A DNA stretch of 10,064 nucleotides from JAPUIN01 sp041580375 (GTDB lineage Bacteria; Acidobacteriota; Polarisedimenticolia; Gp22-AA2): the NCBI GenBank assembly GCA_041580375.1, contig JBFGDZ010000132.1, positions 1 through 10,064 on the forward strand, read 5' to 3'. The position numbers were made by a program, and so were the translations under genes. Shown here one piece after another: positions 1 through 5,730 of the stretch. Numbering within the stretch: position 1 is the first letter of the stretch; every line of letters starts with the position of its first letter. The notes under the pieces are model-generated. The model did no database searches, was not told the DNA's origin, and saw nothing but the letters and a program-made list of their open reading frames with translations.

Positions 1-966
1 ACCGCCCTCCGGCTCCGGCGCACGGGGGATGCCGAGAACCTGGATCGGCAGGCTCTCCGCCGGCTGCGCGTCACTCAGCGGAGCGTCGGCCGCCGGAGCG
101 CCGGTCGCGGAGGGAGCGGCCTCCGCCGGCGCGGGAGCCGCGTCATCCCGCCGATCGCCGGGATCTGCGGTCGCGTCCGGCTCCGCATCGAGGAATCCGG
201 GCCCGGCGAGCGCTTCCCTCTTCAGCGTCGCGCTCTCCCGAGCCGATTGGCGTGCGCGGGCGCCGCCCTCTCCGGCCTCCGCGACCGGCTTCGACTCGGC
301 CGCGGGGACCGACATGGACCGATCGGCCGCGACGTCAGCCGCCTCCTGCCTGTCGACCGGGGCGGCGTCCCTGTCGCCCGCGACCTTCCGGGCCTTCTCC
401 GGAGTCGCCCGGTCCGGCCCGGCGCTTCTCGTTTTTGCGTCCGGGACCGGCGCGGCCTCCTTCGTTCCCGACGCGATGTAACCGAGAGAGCGGAGCGCTT
501 CGAGCGTCTCCTCGTCCGGCTCAGGCATTGCCTGCGGGCGGGCCGCCAACTCGTCGAGCGCGCGATCCCCCGACGCATATCCGGAGAGGGGACGCACCTC
601 CTGCTGCGGAGCGAGTCCGCGTCGCGCCACCGGCCAGAGGACGAACGCAACGGCGACGGCGGCGACCGCCGTGGCCAGGAGGCGAAGCGTCCCGGCCCGC
701 CGGAACCACGCCAGGCGGCCGGACCGATCCTCGCCCGCCTCGGCGGCCCGCAGCCGCGCGCGCGCGCGCTGGGCGTAGCCGCGCGGCAGCGGGGGCGTCT
801 CCTCGCGGAAGTCGAGCGTGAGGCCGCGGTGAAACTCGACCGCCCGGCGCAGCGGGGGATCGGTCGCCATGCGGCGCTCGAACTCCTCGAGCCTCTTCCC
901 GGACAGACGCCCGTCCAGGTAAAGGTTCAGAGTCTCGTCGAGATCGTAGTCGTAGCGCTCGGGCAT
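1..966 (-). CDS. Membrane-anchored anti-sigma factor-like protein, 3' end cut by window edge
   Basis: An open frame runs from ATG at 966-964 to the left edge without a stop, giving 322 visible residues. Residues 1-60 form a charged, helical cytoplasmic part starting MPERYDYDLDETLNLYLDGRL, the type of 'LxxYLDGxL' opening seen in anti-sigma proteins. Unlike classical zinc-finger anti-sigma domains it has no Cys and no HxxxC motif. One hydrophobic helix lies at about 93-113 after a basic stretch. From 120 on, the presumed extracytoplasmic part is rich in Ala, Pro, Asp and Glu, probably a flexible linker leading to a domain outside the window. The gene starts 7 bases after the sigma factor stop, and its ribosome site GGAG overlaps the sigma gene's last two codons, so translation is probably coupled. 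Position and shape support an anti-sigma role; sequence identity to a named family is not established. Confidence 0.72.
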   Translation of the reverse strand, partial: MPERYDYDLDETLNLYLDGRLSGKRLEEFERRMATDPPLRRAVEFHRGLTLDFREETPPLPRGYAQRARARLRAAEAGEDRSGRLAWFRRAGTLRLLATAVAAVAVAFVLWPVARRGLAPQQEVRPLSGYASGDRALDELAARPQAMPEPDEETLEALRSLGYIASGTKEAAPVPDAKTRSAGPDRATPEKARKVAGDRDAAPVDRQEAADVAADRSMSVPAAESKPVAEAGEGGARARQSARESATLKREALAGPGFLDAEPDATADPGDRRDDAAPAPAEAAPSATGAPAADAPLSDAQPAESLPIQVLGIPRAPEPEGG

Positions 967-973
967 GTCGCTT

Positions 974-1687
974 TCACTCCATCAGGAGCCGGCGGATCCG
1001 GGACCGAGCGCGCGCCAGTCGCGATCGCACGGTGCCGATCGGAATCCGCAGCATCTTCGCGATCTCCTCGTACTCGAGATCCTCGGCGACGCGCAGGACG
1101 AGCACCGCGCGCAGGCCCGGATCGAGGTGCGACAGCGCATCCTGGACCCTTCGGGTCTGCTCGCGCCCCACCAGCCGCTCGTGCGGCCCGGGGCCGGGAT
1201 CGGAGGGATCGCCGATCCCTCCGCGCTCCTCCTTCCCGCGATCCCATGAATCCCCGAATGGGATCAGGCGCCAGCGCCGGTTCCGCCGCAGGCGGTTGTT
1301 CCAGAGGTTGATCACGATCCGGTACACGTAGGTGTAGAAATCGGATTCGCCCCGGAACCGATTCGAACCCCGGTAGGCGCGCACCATCGCTTCCTGCGAC
1401 AGGTCCTCGGCGTCCTCCCGCGAGCCGGACAGCCGGTATGCGAGCGCGTACAGTCGCGGCCCGTAGCGCTCGACGATGGTGTCGAAATCGGGCGCCGCGC
1501 GCCGCTCCGCGGCCTGCGGCGCGGCTTCGTCCCTCCGGACCGCGGATTTCGACCCGCTCCGTTGGACAGCCGGGGCGAGCGCGAGTTCCCTTTCGGACTC
1601 CGGCGAGGGCCCGGACGCTCCGTTCGAACGGCCGCTGTGCCGGCCTTCGCCCGGGCGGCCGGACGGCGGCCGGGTCCTCTCGGTCAT
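974..1687 (-). CDS. ECF-type RNA polymerase sigma factor
   Basis: A 237-residue sigma70-family factor with only regions 2 and 4, the hallmark of the extracytoplasmic function group. Region 2 spans about 68-136: DFDTIVERYGPRLYALAYRL, then the core-binding stretch SREDAEDLSQEAMVRAYRG (88-107), then the -10 recognition and melting part ending in NLWNNRLRR. Region 4 spans about 176-236, with LDPGLRAVLVLRVAEDLEYE and the helix-turn-helix EIAKMLRIPIGTVRSRLARA (208-227) that reads the -35 element. The ATG at 1687 has GGAGAGA 8 bases upstream. An unusual N-terminal extension of about 66 residues, rich in Arg, Ser and Pro, precedes region 2. The zinc-ribbon gene lies 28 bases upstream and the membrane anti-sigma candidate 7 bases downstream, the usual order for a factor held inactive by its partner. 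Family assignment is secure; the regulon and signal are unknown. Confidence 0.93.
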   Translation of the reverse strand: MTERTRPPSGRPGEGRHSGRSNGASGPSPESERELALAPAVQRSGSKSAVRRDEAAPQAAERRAAPDFDTIVERYGPRLYALAYRLSGSREDAEDLSQEAMVRAYRGSNRFRGESDFYTYVYRIVINLWNNRLRRNRRWRLIPFGDSWDRGKEERGGIGDPSDPGPGPHERLVGREQTRRVQDALSHLDPGLRAVLVLRVAEDLEYEEIAKMLRIPIGTVRSRLARARSRIRRLLME

Positions 1688-1715
1688 GGGACGGTCTCTC
1701 CGCGCGGCCGGCCGG

Positions 1716-2057
1716 TCAAGACTTCTTCGGCTTGCGGGTCGGGGCCTTGCCTCCCGTCGCGCGCCGGATCGTGTAGAGCCTTCGCTGCGGGTGAGCCGGA
1801 GGGGGCGGCGGCTCGGGCTCCGTCTCCGCCGGACGGGGGGCGCCCTTGAGCACCTCGTCGAACAGCTTCTGCGTCGCCGTCCTGCGCCTCGACGGAATCT
1901 GTCCCCTGCGGTATTCGTGCTCGGACATGCACGTGTGGCAGCGGACCTTCTTGACGTCGTCCCCCACCATTCCGACCACGCCGTGGTTCATGATCAGGCG
2001 GCAGCGGGGACAGTAGTCGTCGATGTCGTCCCCCAGCCGGACGCGGCGGTTTTCCAT
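1716..2057 (-). CDS. Small zinc-ribbon protein with basic C-terminal tail (hypothetical)
   Basis: A 113-residue protein beginning MENRRVRLGDDIDDYCPRCR. Four cysteines in two CxxC knuckles (C16/C19 and C40/C43, the second in VRCHTCMSEHEYRRG) form a probable structural zinc ribbon. The C-terminal half is disordered-looking: a Pro/Glu stretch (PETEPEPPPPP-like, about 75-88), then a strongly basic tail ending TRKPKKS. Such a ribbon plus basic tail suits nucleic-acid or ribosome binding, but no function is known to me. The frame is open up to 2204, but ATG 2057 is preferred because GGGGGA lies 8 bases upstream and the ribbon begins soon after; an in-frame ATG at 2099 is the next candidate. It is the first gene of a same-strand run with the ECF sigma gene (28-base gap), so it may be co-regulated. 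I recall similar unnamed CPRC/CxTC proteins in Acidobacteria-like and other high-GC genomes, but could not check. Confidence 0.78.
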   Translation of the reverse strand: MENRRVRLGDDIDDYCPRCRLIMNHGVVGMVGDDVKKVRCHTCMSEHEYRRGQIPSRRRTATQKLFDEVLKGAPRPAETEPEPPPPPAHPQRRLYTIRRATGGKAPTRKPKKS

Positions 2058-2097
2058 ACGGTCGTTCCCCCGGATAGGTGGATGAAGGGTGGGCCTC

Positions 2098-2126
2098 ATG
2101 GTATTCGTTCCGGCCGCAAATTGGAA
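2098..2126 (-). promoter_or_regulatory. Candidate promoter of the zinc-ribbon/sigma/anti-sigma operon
   Basis: On the minus strand TTCCAA (2126-2121) and TACCAT (2103-2098) are separated by exactly 17 bases. The -10 matches TATAAT at 4 of 6 positions, the -35 at only 3 of 6. Transcription would start near 2091, leaving a leader of about 34 bases before ATG 2057. The weak -35 makes this tentative. No convincing autoregulatory ECF-type promoter was found in the same gap. Confidence 0.28.
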
Positions 2127-2202
2127 GATTGACCTGGGCCCGGGTCGGATCGGCGGCGCCCGGAGCGCGCCGCGATTGACTTTCCGGAGACCGGCGTGAA
2201 TC

Positions 2203-2655
2203 ATGATCCGTCCGCGGCACGAGGATCGGGCGCGGCGCGAACGCTGGAGGCGTCGTCATCGCATGCGACAGGAGGAGGTCATTGAACCGGCCGCGCTTGA
2301 AGGGCGGTCCCCACGCCGACCGGCGATCACCAGGATCTGCTTCCATCTGAACTGGCTCTTCCTGACCTTCTGGATTCTCTATCTGCTCGGTCCCGACGTC
2401 CTCGGCGTCTGGCCGCCGACGACTGAGGGCGCCGCCTACCGCGGCTTCAACGCCGTCTTCTTCCTGCTCCACTTCGCGCTGGTCTCCACGGCGATCATCG
2501 CGCTGTTCGTCGTGATCATCGAGGTGTACGCCAGGAGGCCGGTGCGCGGTTTTCCGAGCGTCGTTCTCGGTCTGGCCCTCCCGATCGCGTCCTTTCTTTA
2601 TTTCGCCGTCCGCTACCTCGCCGAGGTGGGGCGCTGGCTGGAGCGCTGGCGCTGA
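2203..2655 (+). CDS. Small membrane protein with three predicted helices (hypothetical)
   Basis: A 150-residue protein I do not recognise. The first 43 residues are very basic (for example ARRERWRRRHR), followed by three hydrophobic segments at about 44-66 (rich in Trp, Phe and Leu), 82-108 and 117-138, and a short amphipathic tail EVGRWLERWR. The basic N-terminus predicts that end is cytoplasmic. The start is uncertain. ATG 2203 has GGAGA 13 bases away and ATG 2263 has GGAGG 12 bases away, both too far to be good. The best Shine-Dalgarno sequence, AGGAGGAGG at 2270-2278, is followed only by ATT at 2281. All options keep all three helices. The gene is divergent from the sigma operon (145-base gap) and convergent with the thioredoxin gene (15-base gap). 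Layout resembles 2TM/3TM accessory proteins of unknown role. Confidence 0.68.
   Translation: MIRPRHEDRARRERWRRRHRMRQEEVIEPAALEGRSPRRPAITRICFHLNWLFLTFWILYLLGPDVLGVWPPTTEGAAYRGFNAVFFLLHFALVSTAIIALFVVIIEVYARRPVRGFPSVVLGLALPIASFLYFAVRYLAEVGRWLERWR
2270..2278 (+). promoter_or_regulatory. Strong Shine-Dalgarno-like sequence inside the N-terminal coding region
   Basis: AGGAGGAGG is the best ribosome-binding match in the neighbourhood. It lies inside the annotated membrane protein, 2 to 5 bases before an in-frame ATT codon (2281). The overlapping TTG (2282) is out of frame and reaches a stop at 2348-2350 after 22 codons. Either the protein uses a rare ATT start (about 124 residues), or this is simply a Gln-Glu-Glu coding stretch. 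Confidence 0.25.
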
Positions 2656-2670
2656 CGCGTCCTGGCCGCA

Positions 2671-3228
2671 TCAGAGCAGACCGAGGACCGCCTTCTCCAG
2701 CGTTCGGTGGTCGACCCAGCCGATGAACCGCTCCCGGATCACGCCGTCGCGGTCGACGAGATAGGTCGTCGGCACCGCGTCGGGATAGCCGAACAGTTTC
2801 GCCGCCTCCTCGTTGAACATGCCGTTCGGATAGCGCAGCGGGATCCGTCTCTGGAAGGCGGCCACCGCGGCGGGGTGATCGTCCAGCGACAGGCCGATCA
2901 CGACCAGGCCGCGGTTCCGCAGTCTCGCGTACAGGTCGTTCAGCTCGGGGATGATCTTCCGGCAGGGTCCGCACCAGCTGGCCCAGAGGTCGAAGACGCG
3001 GACCCGGCCGCGGTACTCGGCGAGATCCAGTCTGCGCCCGTGCACGTCCTCCAGCTGCAGGGCGGCGTAGGGATCGTCGGGTCGGGCCGCCGCGGGGTCC
3101 GCCGCGACGGCGCGCCGCGCCCGACGCCCGTCCGCTCCACCGGCGTCCGCTCCACCGCCGGCGCAGCCCGGCAGGAGGGCCGCCAGCAGCCCCGCCGCGA
3201 CCACGATGCAGCGCACGGATGCGCTCAA
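2671..3228 (-). CDS. TlpA/ResA-like thioredoxin-fold lipoprotein
   Basis: A 185-residue exported thiol-disulfide protein. The N-terminus has a short hydrophobic signal ending in the lipobox LLPGC, so Cys22 is the likely lipidated residue. The segment 23-52 is an Ala/Gly/Asp/Arg linker. The thioredoxin fold fills 53-185: the strand VRVFDLWASWCGPCRKIIPE carries the active-site pair C86/C89 (WCGPC), and the conserved cis-proline is P153 in VPTTYLVDRDG. Asp in SLDD (114-117) is typical of the TlpA/AhpC-TSA branch. The frame is open far upstream to 3753, but that part is antisense-like Arg-rich sequence over another gene. TTG 3228 is preferred: it has GGAAGG upstream and overlaps the preceding gene's TGA as TTGA. 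GTG 3216 is an alternative. It probably reduces or oxidises periplasmic cysteines; its partner is plausibly the HMA protein encoded just upstream. Confidence 0.88.
   Translation of the reverse strand: MSASVRCIVVAAGLLAALLPGCAGGGADAGGADGRRARRAVAADPAAARPDDPYAALQLEDVHGRRLDLAEYRGRVRVFDLWASWCGPCRKIIPELNDLYARLRNRGLVVIGLSLDDHPAAVAAFQRRIPLRYPNGMFNEEAAKLFGYPDAVPTTYLVDRDGVIRERFIGWVDHRTLEKAVLGLL
3225..3228 (-). other. TTGA start/stop overlap coupling the HMA and thioredoxin genes
   Basis: On the minus strand the bases TTGA hold both the TTG start of the thioredoxin gene and the TGA stop of the HMA gene, equivalent to the common ATGA overlap. The G-rich GGAAGGGGGGCC immediately upstream can serve as ribosome site. 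This fixes the otherwise ambiguous thioredoxin start and implies translational coupling. Confidence 0.65.
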
Positions 3229-3785
3229 GGCCCCCCTTCCCCGGGCGGATCGATCCGGTCGAAATCGAGGATCGTGATGGCGGACGGGCTCCAGAGCGGA
3301 TGATCGTGAAGGCGGAACGCGACTCGAAACCGCCCGTCGAGACGGCCGTACCGTTTCATCAGTCGGAGAAGGTGATGGCCTTCCAGGACCTGGTACACGG
3401 TCCCCGTGCCGGTGACGCGAAAATCGATCCGGCGAGCCGGTCCCACAACGAACGATCCGAGCGCCTCCGCCTCGCATTCTCCCCCCACGGCGAAGCCGGC
3501 GCGCCGCACGCGATCGCGGACGTGCGCGATCCTGAGCGACGAACCGTCCGCCGCCTCGGCGCGCACCGAGGAGCCCGACAGCGTCACTCTGACGCTTCGG
3601 ATCCCCCCGAGGCCGCGGATCGACTCCTCCACGCTCCGCGCGCACAGCGCGCATGTCATCCCCCGGACCGGAACCGTGACGGACAGCACCCGCGCGCGGG
3701 CGGGCGGAGCGAGAATGAGCGCGCACGCGATCGAGACGACCGCCAGGATCCATTTTGCGCGGCCCCGTCCCGATCGCGCCGTCAT
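3225..3785 (-). CDS. Exported heavy-metal-associated (HMA) domain protein with an unassigned C-terminal domain
   Basis: A 186-residue protein. Residues 1-31 form a signal peptide: basic MTARSGRGRAK, a hydrophobic core WILAVVSIACALILA and a likely cleavage after PPARA. An HMA/MerP-type metal-binding domain follows (about 33-100), with the consensus metal loop GMTCALCARS giving ligands C45 and C48, then the expected beta-alpha-beta pattern (SVEESIRGLGGIRSVRVTLS). Residues 104-186 are a second part I cannot assign; it carries Cys104, HH at 137-138 and HDH at 160-162, possible extra metal ligands. The frame is open to 3863, but ATG 3785 is chosen because the signal peptide starts there and a promoter lies at 3835-3863. 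It is the first gene of a unit with the thioredoxin lipoprotein, sharing TTGA at the junction. It likely binds Cu, Hg or a similar soft metal outside the cytoplasm; no transporter is in view. Confidence 0.82.
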   Translation of the reverse strand: MTARSGRGRAKWILAVVSIACALILAPPARARVLSVTVPVRGMTCALCARSVEESIRGLGGIRSVRVTLSGSSVRAEAADGSSLRIAHVRDRVRRAGFAVGGECEAEALGSFVVGPARRIDFRVTGTGTVYQVLEGHHLLRLMKRYGRLDGRFRVAFRLHDHPLWSPSAITILDFDRIDPPGEGGP

Positions 3786-3834
3786 CGTACGCCGGTCACC
3801 GGACGGCCGGCTTCCCCGCGAGCATGATTCCGCC

Positions 3835-3863
3835 ACGATAAAGCCCGGGGCCCCGCAAGGCAA
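3835..3863 (-). promoter_or_regulatory. Sigma70-type promoter for the HMA-thioredoxin unit
   Basis: On the minus strand TTGCCT (3863-3858) and TATCGT (3840-3835) are separated by exactly 17 bases, each matching consensus at 4 of 6 positions. Transcription would start near 3828, giving a leader of about 43 bases to ATG 3785. The site supports 3785 over the longer frame starting at 3863. No clear metal-responsive dyad (MerR- or CsoR-like) was seen between or next to the hexamers. Confidence 0.5.
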
Positions 3864-3916
3864 GTCGGCCGGGCGTTGCGGGGGATCCGTCCCGGGGCCT
3901 CGTACGGGGGCCGCTG

Positions 3917-3925
3917 TGATAGGAT
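3917..3925 (+). promoter_or_regulatory. Extended -10 promoter for the FAD oxidoreductase gene
   Basis: TGATAGGAT contains the extended -10 pattern TGn followed by TAGGAT (4 of 6 to TATAAT). There is no good -35 at the expected 17-base distance, which extended -10 promoters tolerate. Transcription would start near 3932, about 32 bases before TTG 3964. A GTG at 3916 is in frame but lies at the promoter itself, so it would not be in the transcript. Confidence 0.42.
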
Positions 3926-3963
3926 GCGGTCCCCTGCAAACGGGATCGTCGAGGCGCTCACCC

Positions 3964-5346
3964 TTGCCGGACTACTCCACCTACAGCTTCTGGCTCGAGA
4001 CGGCGGGGGAACCGCTCGTCCCGCGGCCCGCACTCGACGGCTCCATCGACGTCGACGTGGCGATCCTCGGAGCCGGCTACACCGGTCTGTGGACCGCCTA
4101 CTACCTTCTCAAGAAGGACCCCTCGCTCCGGATCGCCGTCCTGGAGAAGGAGATCGCGGGTTTCGGGGCCTCCGGGCGCAACGGAGGCTGGTGCTCGCCG
4201 AAGCTGAACATCGGGATCGACGCCGTCGCCCGCCTCTACGGTCGGGAGGCCTCCCGCGCGCTGCACGCGACGATGTACGACACCGTGGCGGAGATCGGAC
4301 GGGTGTGCGAGGGGGAGGGCATCGACGCCGGGTACCACCGGGGCGGCGGCATGTACATCGCCCGGGGTAGCCACCATCTGCGGGAGATGCACGACTACGC
4401 CGCCGCGTTCGAGCGCTTCGGATTCGGCGACGAGCAGGAGATCCTCGATGCGCGGGCCACGAACGAGCGCGTGCGGATCGACGGCTCCGTCGGATCGATC
4501 TACTTCCGCTCGTTCGCGTCGGTGCACCCGGCCCGTCTCGTCCGGGGACTGGCCCGGACGGTGGAGCGCCTCGGAGGGAGGATCTACGAAGAAACCGAAG
4601 CGACCGGCTTCCGCGCGGGACCCCGCCCGGTCCTCCGGACGGAGCGGGGCGACGTGCGCGCGCGGGCCATCGTGCTCGCCGGCGAGGCCTACCTGACCCG
4701 GCTGCCCGGGCTCAAGCGGCGCCTGCTGCCCATGTACTCGCTCATCGTCCTCACGGAGCCGCTCTCCGACGCGCAGTGGTCCGAGATCGGCTGGAAGAAA
4801 CGCGAATGCGTCGCCTCCTTCCGGCTCACGGTCGATTATCTGAACCGCACGGCCGACGGACGCATCCTGTTCGGAGGACGGGGGGCGCCGTATCATTTCG
4901 GCTCCGCGATCGCGGACGAGTACGATCGCCACGAGGAAACGCACGAGATGCTCCGCGGCCTGGCCCGCTCCTGGTTCCCGGCCATCCGCGACGCCCGCTT
5001 CACGCACGCGTGGGGCGGTCCGCTCGGCGTGCCGCGCGACTGGATGCCGTCGATCCGGTTCGATCCGGGGAGCGGCCTCGCCGTGGCGGGCGGATACACG
5101 GGACACGGCGTGTCCCTCTCGAACCTCGCGGGGCGGGCGCTCTCCGATCTCGTACTCGAGCGCCGGACGGAGCTCACGACGCTGCCGCCGGTGGGACATC
5201 GATCTCCCTCCTGGGAGCCGGAGCCGTTCCGCTGGATCGGCGTCCGGTACGTGCAGGAAGCGCTCGCGCGTCTGGACGAGAAAGCCGAGCGCACGGGCCG
5301 GCCGCCGTCGGGACGATCGATCGCCGAGCGCCTCGCGCCCCATTGA
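3964..5346 (+). CDS. DAO-family FAD-dependent oxidoreductase, PuuB-like amine oxidase
   Basis: A 460-residue flavoprotein of the glycine/D-amino-acid oxidase fold, closest in pattern to gamma-glutamylputrescine oxidases and their relatives. The dinucleotide-binding motif GAGYTGLWTAYYL (36-48) follows strand VDVAILG. The acidic residue closing the ADP-ribose site is E61 in VLEKE. The family's SGRNGG motif sits at 70-75 (GASGRNGGWCSP). The C-terminal FAD-contact segment reads AVAGGYTGHGVSLSNLAGRA. The family oxidises amines or amino acids to imines, passing electrons to oxygen or another acceptor; the substrate here is unknown. It has no signal peptide, so it is cytosolic. TTG 3964 is the chosen start: GAGG lies 9 bases upstream, the protein then begins LPDYSTYSFW as expected for the family, and the promoter at 3917-3925 excludes GTG 3916. 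Much longer upstream open frame is antisense to the HMA gene and not coding. A small gene follows after 23 bases. Confidence 0.88.
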   Translation: MPDYSTYSFWLETAGEPLVPRPALDGSIDVDVAILGAGYTGLWTAYYLLKKDPSLRIAVLEKEIAGFGASGRNGGWCSPKLNIGIDAVARLYGREASRALHATMYDTVAEIGRVCEGEGIDAGYHRGGGMYIARGSHHLREMHDYAAAFERFGFGDEQEILDARATNERVRIDGSVGSIYFRSFASVHPARLVRGLARTVERLGGRIYEETEATGFRAGPRPVLRTERGDVRARAIVLAGEAYLTRLPGLKRRLLPMYSLIVLTEPLSDAQWSEIGWKKRECVASFRLTVDYLNRTADGRILFGGRGAPYHFGSAIADEYDRHEETHEMLRGLARSWFPAIRDARFTHAWGGPLGVPRDWMPSIRFDPGSGLAVAGGYTGHGVSLSNLAGRALSDLVLERRTELTTLPPVGHRSPSWEPEPFRWIGVRYVQEALARLDEKAERTGRPPSGRSIAERLAPH

Positions 5347-5369
5347 CCTCGACGCGGAGGAGATTGACG

Positions 5370-5678
5370 ATGGCCCAGGTCAGGATCATGTACTGGAAGG
5401 ACATTCCGTACGGCGTGCGGGCGAAGGACGAGGACGGCCAGGTCACGCGCCAGCTTCCCGTGATCTTTCAGGAGGCGATCGACGCCGCGGCCATGGCGTC
5501 CGGCGAGACGGACTACGAGGCGTACCAGGCCGGCTTCCGGTGGGCGCCGGACGCGGAGCGGGACGGCACCGCCGCCGAGGCGGCCGACGCCGTGGCGGCC
5601 GAGATCGTCGCCGCGTACCCTCCCGAACGCCTGAAGACGATGAGCCGGGGGCCGGAGTCGGGGGAGCGACCGGACTGA
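5370..5678 (+). CDS. Small conserved protein of the 'virulence factor' (Virulence_fact) family type
   Basis: A 102-residue protein starting MAQVRIMYWKDIPYGVRAKD, followed by an EDGQVTRQLPVIFQEAID segment and an AAMASGETDYEAYQAGFRW region. The YWKDIP opening, the RQLP..F..AID..AM block and the Trp near residue 58 fit my memory of the small Pfam family named Virulence_fact (PF13769). The name is historical and the molecular function is not established, so no role in virulence should be read from it. A helical Ala/Glu-rich stretch (67-83) and a polar tail finish the protein. The ATG at 5370 has an excellent ribosome site GGAGGAG 7 bases upstream. The gene lies 23 bases after the FAD oxidoreductase on the same strand, so the two are probably co-transcribed, suggesting a link to amine or one-carbon metabolism. 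No signal peptide or membrane helix is visible. Confidence 0.75.
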   Translation: MAQVRIMYWKDIPYGVRAKDEDGQVTRQLPVIFQEAIDAAAMASGETDYEAYQAGFRWAPDAERDGTAAEAADAVAAEIVAAYPPERLKTMSRGPESGERPD

Positions 5679-5730
5679 TCGAATCCCGGCGCCCGGACGC
5701 GACGACCCACCCGCCCGCAGCGCCGGCGCC

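Noticed and set aside
2107..2111. GGAAC on the minus strand as the -35 of an ECF autoregulated promoter.
   Set aside because: No GTC or TCTGA-like -10 is found 15-17 bases downstream.
3229..3753. Long N-terminal extension of the thioredoxin frame.
   Set aside because: It lies over the HMA gene in another frame, is Arg-rich and featureless, and would hide the lipoprotein signal that starts at 3228.
3786..3863. Longer HMA protein starting at ATG 3863.
   Set aside because: The added residues would sit over the promoter and before a complete signal peptide, which is not plausible.
3406..3963. Upstream extension of the FAD oxidoreductase frame, with possible start codons including GTG 3916.
   Set aside because: It runs antisense through the HMA gene and across both promoter candidates; the family's normal N-terminus begins near 3964.
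5679..5730. CCGGCGC/GCGCCGG arms between the convergent genes as a shared terminator.
   Set aside because: The loop would be about 27 bases and no T-run follows on either strand.
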